The notes beneath the pieces were generated by a model. It was not told the DNA's origin. It saw only the letters and a program-made list of their open reading frames with translations, and searched no databases. 64,000 nt of DNA. It comes from Pseudomonadales bacterium. GTDB lineage: Bacteria > Pseudomonadota > Gammaproteobacteria > Pseudomonadales > Azotimanducaceae. Below, one piece after another: positions 26,341 to 35,631 of the stretch. Location: positions 1,211,072 to 1,275,071 of the forward strand of contig JAEPOO010000001.1 in the NCBI GenBank assembly GCA_017642855.1, read 5' to 3'. Numbering within the stretch: the stretch's first letter is position 1; every line of letters begins with the position of its first letter. Made by a program: the position numbers and the translations under genes.

Positions 26341-27210
26341 TTAACCCCCTTTTGCTCTTTCAGCCGCAATCGTCGCTGCTCTCTTGACCAACACACCGAC
26401 AACCTGGCGTCGGTACTCCACGGTGCCCCGACGATCAGTGATCGGGCTGGAAGCCGCGCTTGCCGCATCAGCGGCAGCCTGCAATGCCGCATCGTCTAAT
26501 GTGCTGCCCACAAGTGCAGCGGCCGCATCTGGCACCAGCAACGCCGTCGGTGCAACGGCACCAATACCGACTCTGGCTGCAGTACAGGTCCCATTGTCAT
26601 CCAGTGTGATGCTGACGCCGGCGCCAGCGACCGCGATATCCATCTCAGTTCTTGGAATAAACCTGAGATAGGCATCGGACGTATTCGCCGCTGGTCTGGC
26701 TATAGTGATTTGCTTCAACAATTCACCTTTTTCCATACAGTTGCGGCCTACGCCCGTGACAAATTCTTCTACCGGCACTGTGCGCTCTCCGCCGGGACCG
26801 GCAATCACACATTGAGCGCCGTTCGCAATCAACGCTGGAATCGTATCTGCCGCTGGTGAAGAATTGCAGAGATTGCCACCCACACTGGCTCTGCCCTGTA
26901 CCTGGGTTGAACCAATCAGGTACGCAGCTTCAACCAGCCCTGGAAATACAGCCTTGATATCATCACACTCGGTGAACGCAGCGCAGGACATGCTTGGTCC
27001 TAATACCAGCGCTGTATCCGTTAAATTTGCCTCGGTCATACCCGCGATCTTTTTCACATCGACAAACAGACGCTCCGCGTCACTGCTGCCGTTGGTTTGA
27101 ATGATGAGGTCTGTACCTCCGGCAAGGATATGCGCGGGAACATCCGCGTTCGCCAAAAGGTTTACTGCACCTTCGATTGAATCAGGTGCTTCGTAGACGA
27201 CTGAAACCAT
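26341..27210 (-). CDS. FAD-binding subunit of the molybdenum hydroxylase (CoxM-like)
   Basis: A 289-residue medium subunit with the FAD signature AGGTDLI near residue 30, GGNLCNSSPAADTIPALIA near residue 110 and a C-terminal CO-dehydrogenase flavoprotein domain. First gene of the operon; 2 bases separate it from the FeS subunit. Its start is 151 bases from the divergent small-protein gene, leaving room for a shared regulatory region. Confidence 0.93.
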   Translation of the reverse strand: MVSVVYEAPDSIEGAVNLLANADVPAHILAGGTDLIIQTNGSSDAERLFVDVKKIAGMTEANLTDTALVLGPSMSCAAFTECDDIKAVFPGLVEAAYLIGSTQVQGRASVGGNLCNSSPAADTIPALIANGAQCVIAGPGGERTVPVEEFVTGVGRNCMEKGELLKQITIARPAANTSDAYLRFIPRTEMDIAVAGAGVSITLDDNGTCTAARVGIGAVAPTALLVPDAAAALVGSTLDDAALQAAADAASAASSPITDRRGTVEYRRQVVGVLVKRAATIAAERAKGG

Positions 27211-27258
27211 TTCTCCTCCTGTTGATCGTCCGGATACCCGTAAACGCCCGGGTTATGG

Positions 27259-27287
27259 TTATTGTTCCAGCCGCGACGAGGTATAAT
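27259..27287 (+). promoter_or_regulatory. Predicted promoter of the small protein/GNAT/ATP-grasp operon
   Basis: A consensus -10 TATAAT at 27282-27287 with a poor -35 (TTATTG) 17 bases upstream. It would start transcription about 68 bases before the ATG at 27362. The perfect -10 is the main evidence. Confidence 0.45.
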
Positions 27288-27361
27288 TTGAAGAGGCTAT
27301 ATATACCATGCAGTGCACAACAGAGGCTACAAGCCATTACGGCTTTAGGTGTGACGCCCTA

Positions 27362-27634
27362 ATGAAAAAATTGTTGAAACGTTTGTTTGGAAAACCTGAG
27401 GATCAGGAATTCATTTCCCTGATGCAGGTCGCACTCGAGAATCCCAGTATCAAGCAGCAGCTGATGAGTATTCTTTCTCTTCCGGATGAGAACCGGCGAG
27501 CAACCATTCGCCAATGGCGAAGTGAACTCGACCAACAAAATGCACCAGAACCAATTATTAAGGCCCTGAAGTATCTGGAAGAAGATGGTCCAGCACATCG
27601 AGCAAGGGAACTTCTCACTGGCGAAGAGATATAA
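27362..27634 (+). CDS. Small helical protein of unknown function
   Basis: Ninety residues, charged and predicted mostly helical, with no membrane segment and no recognised domain (starts MKKLLKRLFGKPEDQEF, ends ARELLTGEEI). The ATG at 27362 is preferred over one at 27308, which would lie closer to the promoter and add 18 unlikely residues. It is 7 bases upstream of the GNAT gene and co-directional with the ATP-grasp/alpha-E genes, so it may belong to that system. Confidence 0.55.
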   Translation: MKKLLKRLFGKPEDQEFISLMQVALENPSIKQQLMSILSLPDENRRATIRQWRSELDQQNAPEPIIKALKYLEEDGPAHRARELLTGEEI

Positions 27635-27641
27635 TAACCTG

Positions 27642-28103
27642 ATGAGCAAGCAGTCCATACAGATTGAGCGAGCCAGTTCAGAAGACGCAGAGATCATCGC
27701 CCGCTTCAACCAGGCCATGGCGCTGGAAACAGAAGACAAACCGCTGGACTGGGACAACATTTATCCAGGCGTTCAGGCCCTTCTCAACGACGAATCCAAA
27801 GGGTTCTATCTGGTCGCTCGTATGGATCAGACCGTTGTTGGCTGTCTTGCGATCACCTACGAATGGAGTGACTGGCGCAATGGTCTCTTCTGGTGGATTC
27901 AAAGTGTCTTCGTCGACGAGCACGCACGAGGAAAGGGTGTGTTTTCAGCCATGTATGGCTACATTAAGTCACTGGCTTCCGCAGACTCCGGCAATTGCGG
28001 CATTCGCCTATACGTCGAAAAAGACAATACCCGTGCGCAGCGCACCTATGAAAAGCTGGGCATGATCGAAACCGAATATCGCCTTTTGGAAGAAGAATTT
28101 TAA
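27642..28103 (+). CDS. GNAT family N-acetyltransferase
   Basis: A 153-residue GCN5-type acetyltransferase with the acetyl-CoA-binding segment VDEHARGKGVFSAMY (motif A) and the later RTYEKLGM (motif B). The track of Trp residues before motif A (SDWRNGLFWWIQSVFV) is typical of GNATs acting on small molecules or peptides. The start at 27642 removes a spurious N-terminal extension. Its stop is immediately followed by the GTG start of the ATP-grasp gene, implying translational coupling. Confidence 0.82.
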   Translation: MSKQSIQIERASSEDAEIIARFNQAMALETEDKPLDWDNIYPGVQALLNDESKGFYLVARMDQTVVGCLAITYEWSDWRNGLFWWIQSVFVDEHARGKGVFSAMYGYIKSLASADSGNCGIRLYVEKDNTRAQRTYEKLGMIETEYRLLEEEF

Positions 28104-29564
28104 GTGGACCTCAAGAGTTATCGCCCATCAATCAATGCCTATGATGAGCTGTTTCTGGCCGGGGCTCGTTCACGTCCCGGGCTAGCGGAAGTTGGCAAAT
28201 TCCTGAAAAAATCCAGCCTTCGAGACCTGAACCGGCGTCGAAGTGACGCGGAACTCGCCATTCGATCCATGGGGATCACTTTTACTGTGTATAGCGATGG
28301 CTCGAACATCGACAGGGAGTGGCCTTTTGACATCATTCCCAGAACCATCCTTAAAAAGGAATGGGACCAGGTCGAGCTAGGACTGAAACAGCGCCTGCAG
28401 GCACTCAACCTGTTCATCACAGATGTCTACAACGATCAGAAGATCATCAAAGACAAGATTATCCCAAGGGAGATACTCGCTTCCTCCAAGGATTACCGGG
28501 AATTCTGCGAAGGCGTAACCCCTATTTTTGGTGTCTGGGCACACATCTGCGGTACCGACCTGATTCGTGATGGTGATGGCACCATCTACGTCCTCGAAGA
28601 CAATCTCAGGGTGCCATCGGGCGTTTCCTACATGCTGGAAAACCGAAACATCAGCAAGCGCGTTCTGCCAGAACTTTTCGAAAACTACGAAGTGCTGCCG
28701 ATGGACAACTATCCATCTCAGCTTCTAGAAACACTGAGCGCAATCTCGCCAAGACCCAGTGATCTGCCTGAAATCGTCGTCCTCACACCGGGCATCTATA
28801 ACTCGGCCTATTTTGAGCACTCGTTCCTGGCTCAGCGGATGGGTGCGGAACTGGTAGAGGGCAGCGACCTGGTGGTTGGTGATGATGACCATGTCTATAT
28901 GAAAACCGTTGCGGGCTTGAGTCGCGTCGATGTGATCTATCGTCGCATTGATGACCTTTTCCTGGATCCAGAGGTATTCAATAAAGACTCGGTACTCGGG
29001 GTTCCCGGCCTGATGCGCGCGTGGAAGAAAGGTCATGTCGCTTTGGCTAATGCACCGGGTGCGGGCGTCGCTGATGACAAGGTGGTTTACACCTATGTGC
29101 CGGACATGATCCGTTACTATCTGGGTGAAGACCCCATTCTTCCCAATGTGCCCAGCTATATGTGCTCCGACAAAGTACAGCGACAACATGTCCTTGAGAA
29201 CCTTGAAAATCTGGTTGTGAAACCCGCCAACGAAAGCGGCGGTTATGGCATGTACATCGGTCCAAGAGAAAGCAAACGAAGGACCGCAGAGATGAAGCGG
29301 TTAATCAAATCGAACCCGCGAAACTACATCGCGCAGCCCATCATCAATCTTTCAACTGTGCCAACACTGTGCGACAACAGCATTGAACCGCGACACGTGG
29401 ACCTAAGACCTTTCGTCCTGCAAGGTGATCGATCATTCGTGACCGCAGGCGGCCTGACCCGAGTTGCCTTGGTGAAAGGCTCATTAGTCGTGAATTCCTC
29501 TCAGGGCGGTGGCTCCAAAGACACCTGGATCATTGAACCCATCAAGAAAGGGAAACGACGCTAA
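28104..29564 (+). CDS. Circularly permuted ATP-grasp type 2 protein (COG2308-like)
   Basis: A 486-residue amidoligase-type protein. Family features visible are YDELF near residue 13, the GVWAHICGTDLIRDGDGTIY segment, LEDNLRVPSGVSYMLENR, and the C-terminal KPANESGGYGMYIG nucleotide-binding segment. Members are predicted to join amino groups to carboxylates with ATP, making a peptide or peptide tag. Starts with GTG directly after the GNAT stop. The alpha-E gene follows with a 1-base overlap, the standard partnership. Confidence 0.9.
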   Translation: MDLKSYRPSINAYDELFLAGARSRPGLAEVGKFLKKSSLRDLNRRRSDAELAIRSMGITFTVYSDGSNIDREWPFDIIPRTILKKEWDQVELGLKQRLQALNLFITDVYNDQKIIKDKIIPREILASSKDYREFCEGVTPIFGVWAHICGTDLIRDGDGTIYVLEDNLRVPSGVSYMLENRNISKRVLPELFENYEVLPMDNYPSQLLETLSAISPRPSDLPEIVVLTPGIYNSAYFEHSFLAQRMGAELVEGSDLVVGDDDHVYMKTVAGLSRVDVIYRRIDDLFLDPEVFNKDSVLGVPGLMRAWKKGHVALANAPGAGVADDKVVYTYVPDMIRYYLGEDPILPNVPSYMCSDKVQRQHVLENLENLVVKPANESGGYGMYIGPRESKRRTAEMKRLIKSNPRNYIAQPIINLSTVPTLCDNSIEPRHVDLRPFVLQGDRSFVTAGGLTRVALVKGSLVVNSSQGGGSKDTWIIEPIKKGKRR

Positions 29565-30490
29565 TGCTGTCTCGTGTTGCAGAACGTATGTACTGGTTCG
29601 GTCGCTACGTCGAGCGGATTGAGAACACAGCAAGACTGATCAGTGTGAACACCAATCTGGTGCTGGACCTACCCCATGTGAAATACATCTGGGGCAGCCT
29701 ACTGTCGATCACGGGGTATGAAAAACAATTCTTTGAGCGATTCAGCGTCGAAGACGAACGAAACATCATTAAGTTCCTACTGGATGACGATAGCTGCTCC
29801 ATCATGATGTCCGTCAGAATGGCCCGAGAGAATGCCAGGACCACACGAGAAATCATGCCCAATGAGGCCTGGGAAAAAATTAACCGTCTCTATCTTTATC
29901 TCCAGAAAAACATACAAAAAGGCGTAAAGCGAGATGGAAGGCACCAGCTGCTGAAGGATATTACGGCTCAATGCCAGGAACTGAACGGCTACCTGGCCGG
30001 TTGCATGAGCGCCGATGAAGCCTGGGCTTTCATGAAAATCGGCTCAGATCTGGAGCGCGCAGATATGACGACGCGCATCCTCGATGTCGGCTGCCTGAAT
30101 CTGCTCAACACCGAACACCCGGAGATCAGGGAGCAGGAAACCATTCTCTGGATGAATGTGCTGCAGTCATTAACGGCTTACCAGATGTATCGGCAACATG
30201 TTGATGACACCGTGAATGGTGAAGACGTGGCTGCATTTCTGCTACTGGACGAGAAGTTCCCGCGCTCAGTAGCGCACTGCCTGTACGACGTGAACGAAGC
30301 GTTTCGCTCACTGCCCAACCACGAGATGCCGCTGAAGAACATTACACAGACGCAAAGAAATATCAGCCATGCGGATATCCCCAAGCTGCTGGGCGGCCCT
30401 GGCTTGCATAAGTTTATCGATGACCTTCAGTCCGATATGGCGAGTATTCATGGAGATATTGCAGCAACCTGGTTCGGTTACGACAACTGA
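29564..30490 (+). CDS. Alpha-E domain protein (COG2307-like)
   Basis: A 308-residue all-helical protein beginning MLSRVAERMYWFGRYVERIENTAR, the conserved start of the alpha-E family. It always accompanies circularly permuted ATP-grasp proteins and is thought to be a partner or substrate-binding subunit; its biochemical activity is unknown. It converges on Anbu with 3 bases between stops. Confidence 0.9.
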   Translation: MLSRVAERMYWFGRYVERIENTARLISVNTNLVLDLPHVKYIWGSLLSITGYEKQFFERFSVEDERNIIKFLLDDDSCSIMMSVRMARENARTTREIMPNEAWEKINRLYLYLQKNIQKGVKRDGRHQLLKDITAQCQELNGYLAGCMSADEAWAFMKIGSDLERADMTTRILDVGCLNLLNTEHPEIREQETILWMNVLQSLTAYQMYRQHVDDTVNGEDVAAFLLLDEKFPRSVAHCLYDVNEAFRSLPNHEMPLKNITQTQRNISHADIPKLLGGPGLHKFIDDLQSDMASIHGDIAATWFGYDN

Positions 30491-30493
30491 AGT

Positions 30494-31243
30494 CTAGTTA
30501 CCTGATTTGGCCTGCTGATCCCAGACCTTGCTCCAGGTGACTGGGGGCAGATTGTTAAAGGCTTCGCGAAGACGATCATCCCAACTGCTTTTCAGCTGAC
30601 GAAGGTATTCACTGTCTTCTTCAAAACGAAAACGTTTCTGATCAGACAGAGCATTAACGTCATACATCAGCACTTCTATGGGCGGACCTACCGAGAGGTT
30701 ACTGCGCATGGTTGAATCCATTGAAACCAGTGCACACAGAGCAGCTGTTTCCATGGATATTTCTGGCGTAATGATTCGATCGAGAATCGGCTTGCCGTAT
30801 TTACTTTCGCCGATTTGAAGAAAAGGCGTGTCTCTTGAGGTTGTAATGTGGTTACCCTGCGGGTAGACCAGGAAAGCCTCATGTTTACCTAATCCAATCT
30901 GACCCCCAACAATAAAATAGGCTTCGTAGTTCACGTCACCCTTAGTATGTTTTTCCTGCTGGGTGATGTTCACCTCGCCGATGTAGTCCGCTGCCTCTTC
31001 CAAACTGTGGACGTTCTTCAGATTGATGGAAGCTGACTGCTTGATATCCCGTTTCAGCTGACCGATAACACTCTGGGTCGTCGCAAGATTTCCGCTGGAT
31101 AACACGGTGATCTGACGTTCGCCTTCGTCTGTGAAGGTGAACATTTTTGAATAGGTGCTGATGTTGTCGACGCCAGCATTGGTTCGGGAGTCGCTGACAA
31201 AACAGAGTCCGGCATCAATCCGGATTGCGATGCAATAGGTCAT
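30494..31243 (-). CDS. Anbu, proteasome-like N-terminal-nucleophile peptidase
   Basis: A 249-residue HslV/proteasome-beta-fold protein. After Met removal the N-terminal Thr2 is the predicted nucleophile (MTYCIAIRIDAG). SDSRTNAGVD and the Lys in SKMFTF are the conserved active-site neighbours. Anbu is repeatedly found with ATP-grasp, alpha-E and transglutaminase genes and is suggested to process the peptide they make. Here it is on the opposite strand, facing the alpha-E gene. It occupies the place next to pilZ where pseudomonads have tatD. Confidence 0.9.
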   Translation of the reverse strand: MTYCIAIRIDAGLCFVSDSRTNAGVDNISTYSKMFTFTDEGERQITVLSSGNLATTQSVIGQLKRDIKQSASINLKNVHSLEEAADYIGEVNITQQEKHTKGDVNYEAYFIVGGQIGLGKHEAFLVYPQGNHITTSRDTPFLQIGESKYGKPILDRIITPEISMETAALCALVSMDSTMRSNLSVGPPIEVLMYDVNALSDQKRFRFEEDSEYLRQLKSSWDDRLREAFNNLPPVTWSKVWDQQAKSGN

Positions 31244-31255
31244 AAGAAAGGTTGG

Positions 31256-31612
31256 CTACATGGTCGCCGTTGCGTTTGCAGACCCCAGAGACCCTGCCAG
31301 GTAAGTTTCAATTTTATCCTTTGCAATGTTGTCAGGGTCACTGAACTGGATGCCAACACCGGGCGTGTGCGGGCTCTTTACACCCTTCTTGGCAATCCAC
31401 ACGACTTTGCCCGCGACCGGAATCTTTTCTGACTCGTCCATCAGGTTGAGCAGAATGAAAACGTCATCGCCAAGGTCATATTCGGTACGGTTAGCGATAA
31501 ATAATCCTCCATTTCGAATAAAGGGCATATAGTAGTTGTGCAAGACGACCTTATCTTTGATCGTCAGTGCAATCATGGTCTTCTTGCCGCCACCGCGAGC
31601 CAGCTTAGCCAT
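31256..31612 (-). CDS. pilZ: PilZ domain protein
   Basis: A 118-residue PilZ-fold protein strongly like the type IV pilus PilZ of Pseudomonas (LTIKDKVVLHNYYMPFIRNGG, LMDESEKIPVAGKVVWI, GVGIQF). Like that protein it lacks the RxxxR and D/NxSxxG cyclic-di-GMP-binding residues, so it is probably a protein-protein factor for pilus assembly. The neighbouring holB matches the Pseudomonas order holB-pilZ. Confidence 0.9.
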   Translation of the reverse strand: MAKLARGGGKKTMIALTIKDKVVLHNYYMPFIRNGGLFIANRTEYDLGDDVFILLNLMDESEKIPVAGKVVWIAKKGVKSPHTPGVGIQFSDPDNIAKDKIETYLAGSLGSANATATM

Positions 31613-31690
31613 ACTTCCTTACCTCTGACGCAACACTGTCAACATGACAGGCAAAATGATGCCCTATGGATTTGATGTAAACAAGCGTCA

Positions 31691-32650
31691 TCAGGCGGCT
31701 CCTGCAAACACCCACTCCAACAACATCTGGGTGTTTGCGTTGGCGGTACTGGAAAGACTGGATTTCGCCTCGTTGACGCGATCCAGTAACGCCTGACGGT
31801 GATTGACCGCAGAAGCCCGACTGAATGAGGCCAGCGCATCCACCTGGTCCTTTGCGCTGACCTGCCCCTCCCCGGCCTGCTCGTACTTCATGGATTCAAG
31901 AATAAAACTGTAGGTGAGATCCAGAACCTGAACCGGATCATGAGATGACAGTGTCGAAGCCAAACCTATGGGTGATAACTGCCCGAATGAGAGCGCCGTT
32001 AATGCCGTACTGATTTCTGTACGAAGCGCGAGGTAGTCCTCATTCATCGTCCTAACCACTCTAAGTGGACTGCCACCGGCAATATCCAGCAATAAGGCGA
32101 GATCGCCTTCCACATTCTGCAGCTGTAACCAGGAAATGGCGTCCCGTCGCTTTGGATGATCTGTAATGATCTGCTGACAGCGGCTTCTAATCGTTGGGAG
32201 CAACCGGGCAGGCTCGTTGGTGACGAGGCAAATCGTGGTTTCAGCAGGCGGCTCCTCAAGACACTTAAGTAACGCATTGGATGACTGAACATTCAGTTTG
32301 TCCGCTGGAGAAATCACACAAAATTTACCGCCCCCCTGCTGCGCCGTTTGCTGAGTCCACTCTATCAACTCACGGATCTGCTCAATACGAATCTGTTTAG
32401 AGTCCTCAAGCGTTACTGTCAGGTAATCCGGATGGGTGCCAGCCTCATTCAACAGGCACTGAGAACACTGACCACAAGCTTCATCCGCAGGATCGGAACA
32501 AAGAAGGTAGCGTGCAAGCTGGTCAACAAACTCGGACTTTCCAGAGTCCGCTGGACCGCTCAACAGAAGACCATGGGGTAGCTTTTTCTCAACGGCCTGC
32601 GCTCGCGTCCTGTTCCACGCATCCATTTGCCAGGGCAGCAACTGACTCAC
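31691..32650 (-). CDS. holB: DNA polymerase III subunit delta prime HolB
   Basis: Clamp-loader subunit, 319 residues. It has a degenerate P-loop (GPADSGKSEF), a zinc module of Cys residues near 50-66 (LLCSDPADEACGQCSQC), ALLKCLEEPP and the SRC motif in TIRSRCQQ. The start overlaps the tmk stop by 4 bases, as expected for the conserved tmk-holB pair. Confidence 0.92.
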   Translation of the reverse strand: MSQLLPWQMDAWNRTRAQAVEKKLPHGLLLSGPADSGKSEFVDQLARYLLCSDPADEACGQCSQCLLNEAGTHPDYLTVTLEDSKQIRIEQIRELIEWTQQTAQQGGGKFCVISPADKLNVQSSNALLKCLEEPPAETTICLVTNEPARLLPTIRSRCQQIITDHPKRRDAISWLQLQNVEGDLALLLDIAGGSPLRVVRTMNEDYLALRTEISTALTALSFGQLSPIGLASTLSSHDPVQVLDLTYSFILESMKYEQAGEGQVSAKDQVDALASFSRASAVNHRQALLDRVNEAKSSLSSTANANTQMLLEWVFAGAA

Positions 32651-33273
32651 CTCAACACCTCACTCATCAGTGCTCGAATCTCTGTCTGCACCTCTTCGAG
32701 CGTCCCTGAAGCATCAATCACTCGATATCTGTCTGAACTGGCAGCCCGTCGGTGGAAAGCAGCCCTGACCTTTTCAAAAAACTCCTGGGCCTCCGATTCA
32801 AAGCGATCCGCTTCCGTTGTCGCCGTAGCCCGTCCGAGCCCCGTTGCGACATCGAGATCCAGTATCAGGGTGAGATCCGGCCTGAACTCGCCGAGGGTCA
32901 ATTCTTCGAGAGCTGAAACCGGTTCATCACCCATATCTCGGCCACCACCTTGATAAGCATAAGAGGAGTCAGTAAACCGATCACAGACTACCCACTTGCC
33001 TTGTTCAAGTGCGGGCTGAATGAGCTCTTCCACGTGCTGCGCTCTTGAAGCAAACATCAGCAGCAATTCTGCCATCGGCGTCATGCCGTGCTCTGCTTTA
33101 TCAAGAAGAATATCGCGGACCCGCTCCGCCAACTGGGTACCACCGGGCTCTCGCGTCAGCACAACCTCGTGCCCTGCCTCTCTTATCAGTTCAGCGATGA
33201 GGCTAATGTTGGTTGACTTACCAACACCCTCAACGCCTTCGACAGTAATAAATTTTCCGCGTGCTTCTGTCAT
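32647..33273 (-). CDS. tmk: Thymidylate kinase Tmk
   Basis: Phosphorylates dTMP to dTDP. The 208-residue protein has P-loop GVEGVGKS, the DRFTDSSYAYQGGGR substrate-binding motif, and a lid region with Arg in ATGLGRATATTEADRFE. Length is normal. It overlaps mltG upstream by 4 bases. Confidence 0.95.
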   Translation of the reverse strand: MTEARGKFITVEGVEGVGKSTNISLIAELIREAGHEVVLTREPGGTQLAERVRDILLDKAEHGMTPMAELLLMFASRAQHVEELIQPALEQGKWVVCDRFTDSSYAYQGGGRDMGDEPVSALEELTLGEFRPDLTLILDLDVATGLGRATATTEADRFESEAQEFFEKVRAAFHRRAASSDRYRVIDASGTLEEVQTEIRALMSEVLR

Positions 33274-34268
33274 GGCTGGTTTCTTTGATACTGGTTGACC
33301 GCTCGATTGTGTTCATCGAGGGTGAGCGAAAAGTGGCTTTCACCATTTCCCTTCGCGACAAAATACATATACGGATGCATCGATCCAGCGAGCGCGGCTT
33401 CGAGCGACGCTCTGCCTGGAGAGCAGATGGGTGTCGGCGGCAGACCTGGACGCGTGTAACTGTTGTAAGGTTGATCCGTTCTGAGATGAGAACGTTTTAA
33501 GTCTCCATCGAAGCTGTCACCCAATCCATAAATAATTGTTGGGTCCGATTGCAGCTTCATGCCTATGGCTAATCTATTCTGAAACACAGACGCTATTTTC
33601 GCACGATCCGGTTCATAGCCGGTTTCCTTTTCGATAACCGAAGCGAGTATCAACGCATCATAGGGAGAATGAACTCCCGTCACTGGGCCTCGACGCTGCC
33701 AGGCAGCATCGAGCTCTTCCTGCATCTTCTGATAAGCCAGCAGGAGGATTTCCAGGTCTGAATCGCCTTTTGTATACGTATAGGTGTCTGGAAACAGCCA
33801 GCCTTCAGGATCGCCAGAAATTCCGAGCACCTGCGCGATATCGCTTCGGCTAAAACCAGTGGTTTCATGGGACATAAAAGGTTGCTCGCTCAACCTCTGC
33901 CGCCACTGAGTGAAGGTCCAACCTTCCGGGAAAGTCACCTGATGTTGCATGACACGACCTGACCGAAAGAGCGATAACAATCCCGGCACATCAAGCCCAT
34001 CAGACACTTCATATTGCCCCGCTTTGATGGTGCCTTGATTTCTGGTCAGCAACGCATATGCCTTCAACACCGTGTCATCCACTTCTATGACCGACTCATG
34101 CACCAGGCGATCGGTGATTTCATAGAGATTGCTGCCGGGCTCGATATCAAAGACGACAACAATGGGGGTCGTTTGCCCTAACTGGTGGAACACGTAGTAG
34201 CCAGCAGCCGCGACAAACGCGGTGAGTAACGAAAGCACAACCAGGATGCTGAGAATGACCCGGTTCAT
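33270..34268 (-). CDS. mltG: Endolytic murein transglycosylase MltG
   Basis: Inner-membrane lytic transglycosylase that cuts nascent glycan strands and sets their length. The 332-residue protein has one N-terminal membrane segment (about residues 5-25), a LysM-like subdomain and the catalytic Glu in ASVIEKETGYE. YGLGDSFDGDLKRSHL and TRPGLPPTPICSPG are signature segments. It sits 25 bases downstream of fabF; pabC, which lies between them in E. coli, is missing. Confidence 0.93.
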   Translation of the reverse strand: MNRVILSILVVLSLLTAFVAAAGYYVFHQLGQTTPIVVVFDIEPGSNLYEITDRLVHESVIEVDDTVLKAYALLTRNQGTIKAGQYEVSDGLDVPGLLSLFRSGRVMQHQVTFPEGWTFTQWRQRLSEQPFMSHETTGFSRSDIAQVLGISGDPEGWLFPDTYTYTKGDSDLEILLLAYQKMQEELDAAWQRRGPVTGVHSPYDALILASVIEKETGYEPDRAKIASVFQNRLAIGMKLQSDPTIIYGLGDSFDGDLKRSHLRTDQPYNSYTRPGLPPTPICSPGRASLEAALAGSMHPYMYFVAKGNGESHFSLTLDEHNRAVNQYQRNQP

Positions 34269-34293
34269 GGAACACTCATGAAGTATTGAGAGA

Positions 34294-35535
34294 CTAGTCT
34301 ACCTTTTTGAAGATCAAGGTTCCGTTCGTGCCGCCGAATCCGAAGGAATTTGTTAAGGCGACGTTGATCGGCATTTCCCTCGCCTGGTGAGGCACATAGT
34401 CCAGGTCACAACCTTCGTCCGGGTTATCGAGATTGATGGTCGGGGGTGCGACCTGATCTCGAATTGTGAGCGCCGTAATGACGGCCTCTATAGAACCTGC
34501 GGCGCCCAGCGCATGTCCCACCATCGATTTCGTGGAACTCACCGCCACCTTGGATGCGTCTGCGCCCATCAGAGTTTTGATTGCCTGAGTTTCAGCAATA
34601 TCACCGAGAGGTGTCGACGTACCGTGGGCGTTAATGTAGTTGATGACACTGGCGTCAAGTTCTGCATCGTTTAATGCATTCTGCATAGATCGAACTGCGC
34701 CTTCGCCGTTTTCAGAGGGCGAAGTCATGTGTGAGGCATCAGCGCTCATACCAAAACCAGCAAGCTCACAGTAAATCTTGGCACCACGAGCTTTCGCGTG
34801 CTCATACTCTTCCAGGACCATGACCGCAGAAGCGTCGCTGAGCACAAAGCCATCGCGGTCTTTATCCCAGGGGCGGCTCGCACGTTCAGGCTCATCGTTC
34901 CGAGTAGACAGGGCCTTCATCGCGGCAAATCCTGCCATGGTTGTTTTGGCGGTGGATTTCTCTGCTCCACCGACAACCATCGCGTCCGCATCACCGGCCG
35001 CGATCATGCGCGCACCAAATCCGATATTGTGAGTTCCCGTGGTACAGGCGGTTGTGATGGCAATGTTAGGCCCTTGCAGTCCATACATAATCGAGAGATG
35101 GCCGGCGATCATATTGATAATGCAGGAAGGTACAAAGAAAGGAGAAACCTTGTTCGGTCCGCGGCCGTTGACGACATCGTGGCAGGTTTCAATGGTTACG
35201 ATCCCACCAATACCAGAGCCCACAGCCACGCCGATACGATGACGATTTTCATCGGTCACTTCGAGACCACTATCGTTCATGGCCTGGATACCGGTGACCA
35301 GTCCGAACTGGATAAAACCATCCATTCGACGTGCTTCCTTGGGGTTCAAATACTCAGAGATATCAAACTGTGGTACGTGACCACCAAAACGCACCGGGTA
35401 ATCAGAGGCATCAAAAGACGTAATCGGACGGATGCCACTTTGCCCTGCCGTCAAACCCGACCAGGAAGATTCAAGGTCTGTACCCAGTGGCGTCAGCATA
35501 CCCATGCCAGTCACCACGACTCTACGCTTCGTCAA
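34294..35535 (-). CDS. fabF: 3-oxoacyl-ACP synthase II, FabF
   Basis: Elongating condensing enzyme, 413 residues, with the catalytic Cys in [12 protein letters not shown], His in [11 protein letters not shown] and His in [11 protein letters not shown]. It starts [18 protein letters not shown]. It follows acpP by 96 bases that contain a strong terminator-like hairpin, so its expression is probably lower than that of acpP. Confidence 0.95.
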   Translation of the reverse strand: MTKRRVVVTGMGMLTPLGTDLESSWSGLTAGQSGIRPITSFDASDYPVRFGGHVPQFDISEYLNPKEARRMDGFIQFGLVTGIQAMNDSGLEVTDENRHRIGVAVGSGIGGIVTIETCHDVVNGRGPNKVSPFFVPSCIINMIAGHLSIMYGLQGPNIAITTACTTGTHNIGFGARMIAAGDADAMVVGGAEKSTAKTTMAGFAAMKALSTRNDEPERASRPWDKDRDGFVLSDASAVMVLEEYEHAKARGAKIYCELAGFGMSADASHMTSPSENGEGAVRSMQNALNDAELDASVINYINAHGTSTPLGDIAETQAIKTLMGADASKVAVSSTKSMVGHALGAAGSIEAVITALTIRDQVAPPTINLDNPDEGCDLDYVPHQAREMPINVALTNSFGFGGTNGTLIFKKVD

Positions 35536-35564
35536 TGTCGTCCCCTTAGCGCTTAATCAATATC

Positions 35565-35608
35565 CATAAAAACAGAAAAGCCGCGATCACCTGAGGCAAT
35601 CACGGCTT
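35565..35608 (-). terminator. Partial terminator/attenuator between acpP and fabF
   Basis: Read leftward: a stem of 10 pairs with one mismatch (arms at 35599-35608 and 35578-35587) followed by a T-rich tract (TTTTCTGTTTTTAT). It lies 23 bases after the acpP stop. It would end many acpP transcripts and reduce read-through into fabF. Confidence 0.65.
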
Positions 35609-35631
35609 AATCAGTAGGTTTGCAAGCGTGC

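Noticed and set aside
31256..31612. PilZ as a cyclic-di-GMP receptor
   Set aside because: The RxxxR and D/NxSxxG ligand residues are absent, as in the type IV pilus PilZ.
31637..31655. CTGT...ACAG palindrome upstream of pilZ as a LexA box
   Set aside because: The spacing between CTG and CAG is 9, not 10, and the gene has no link with DNA damage.
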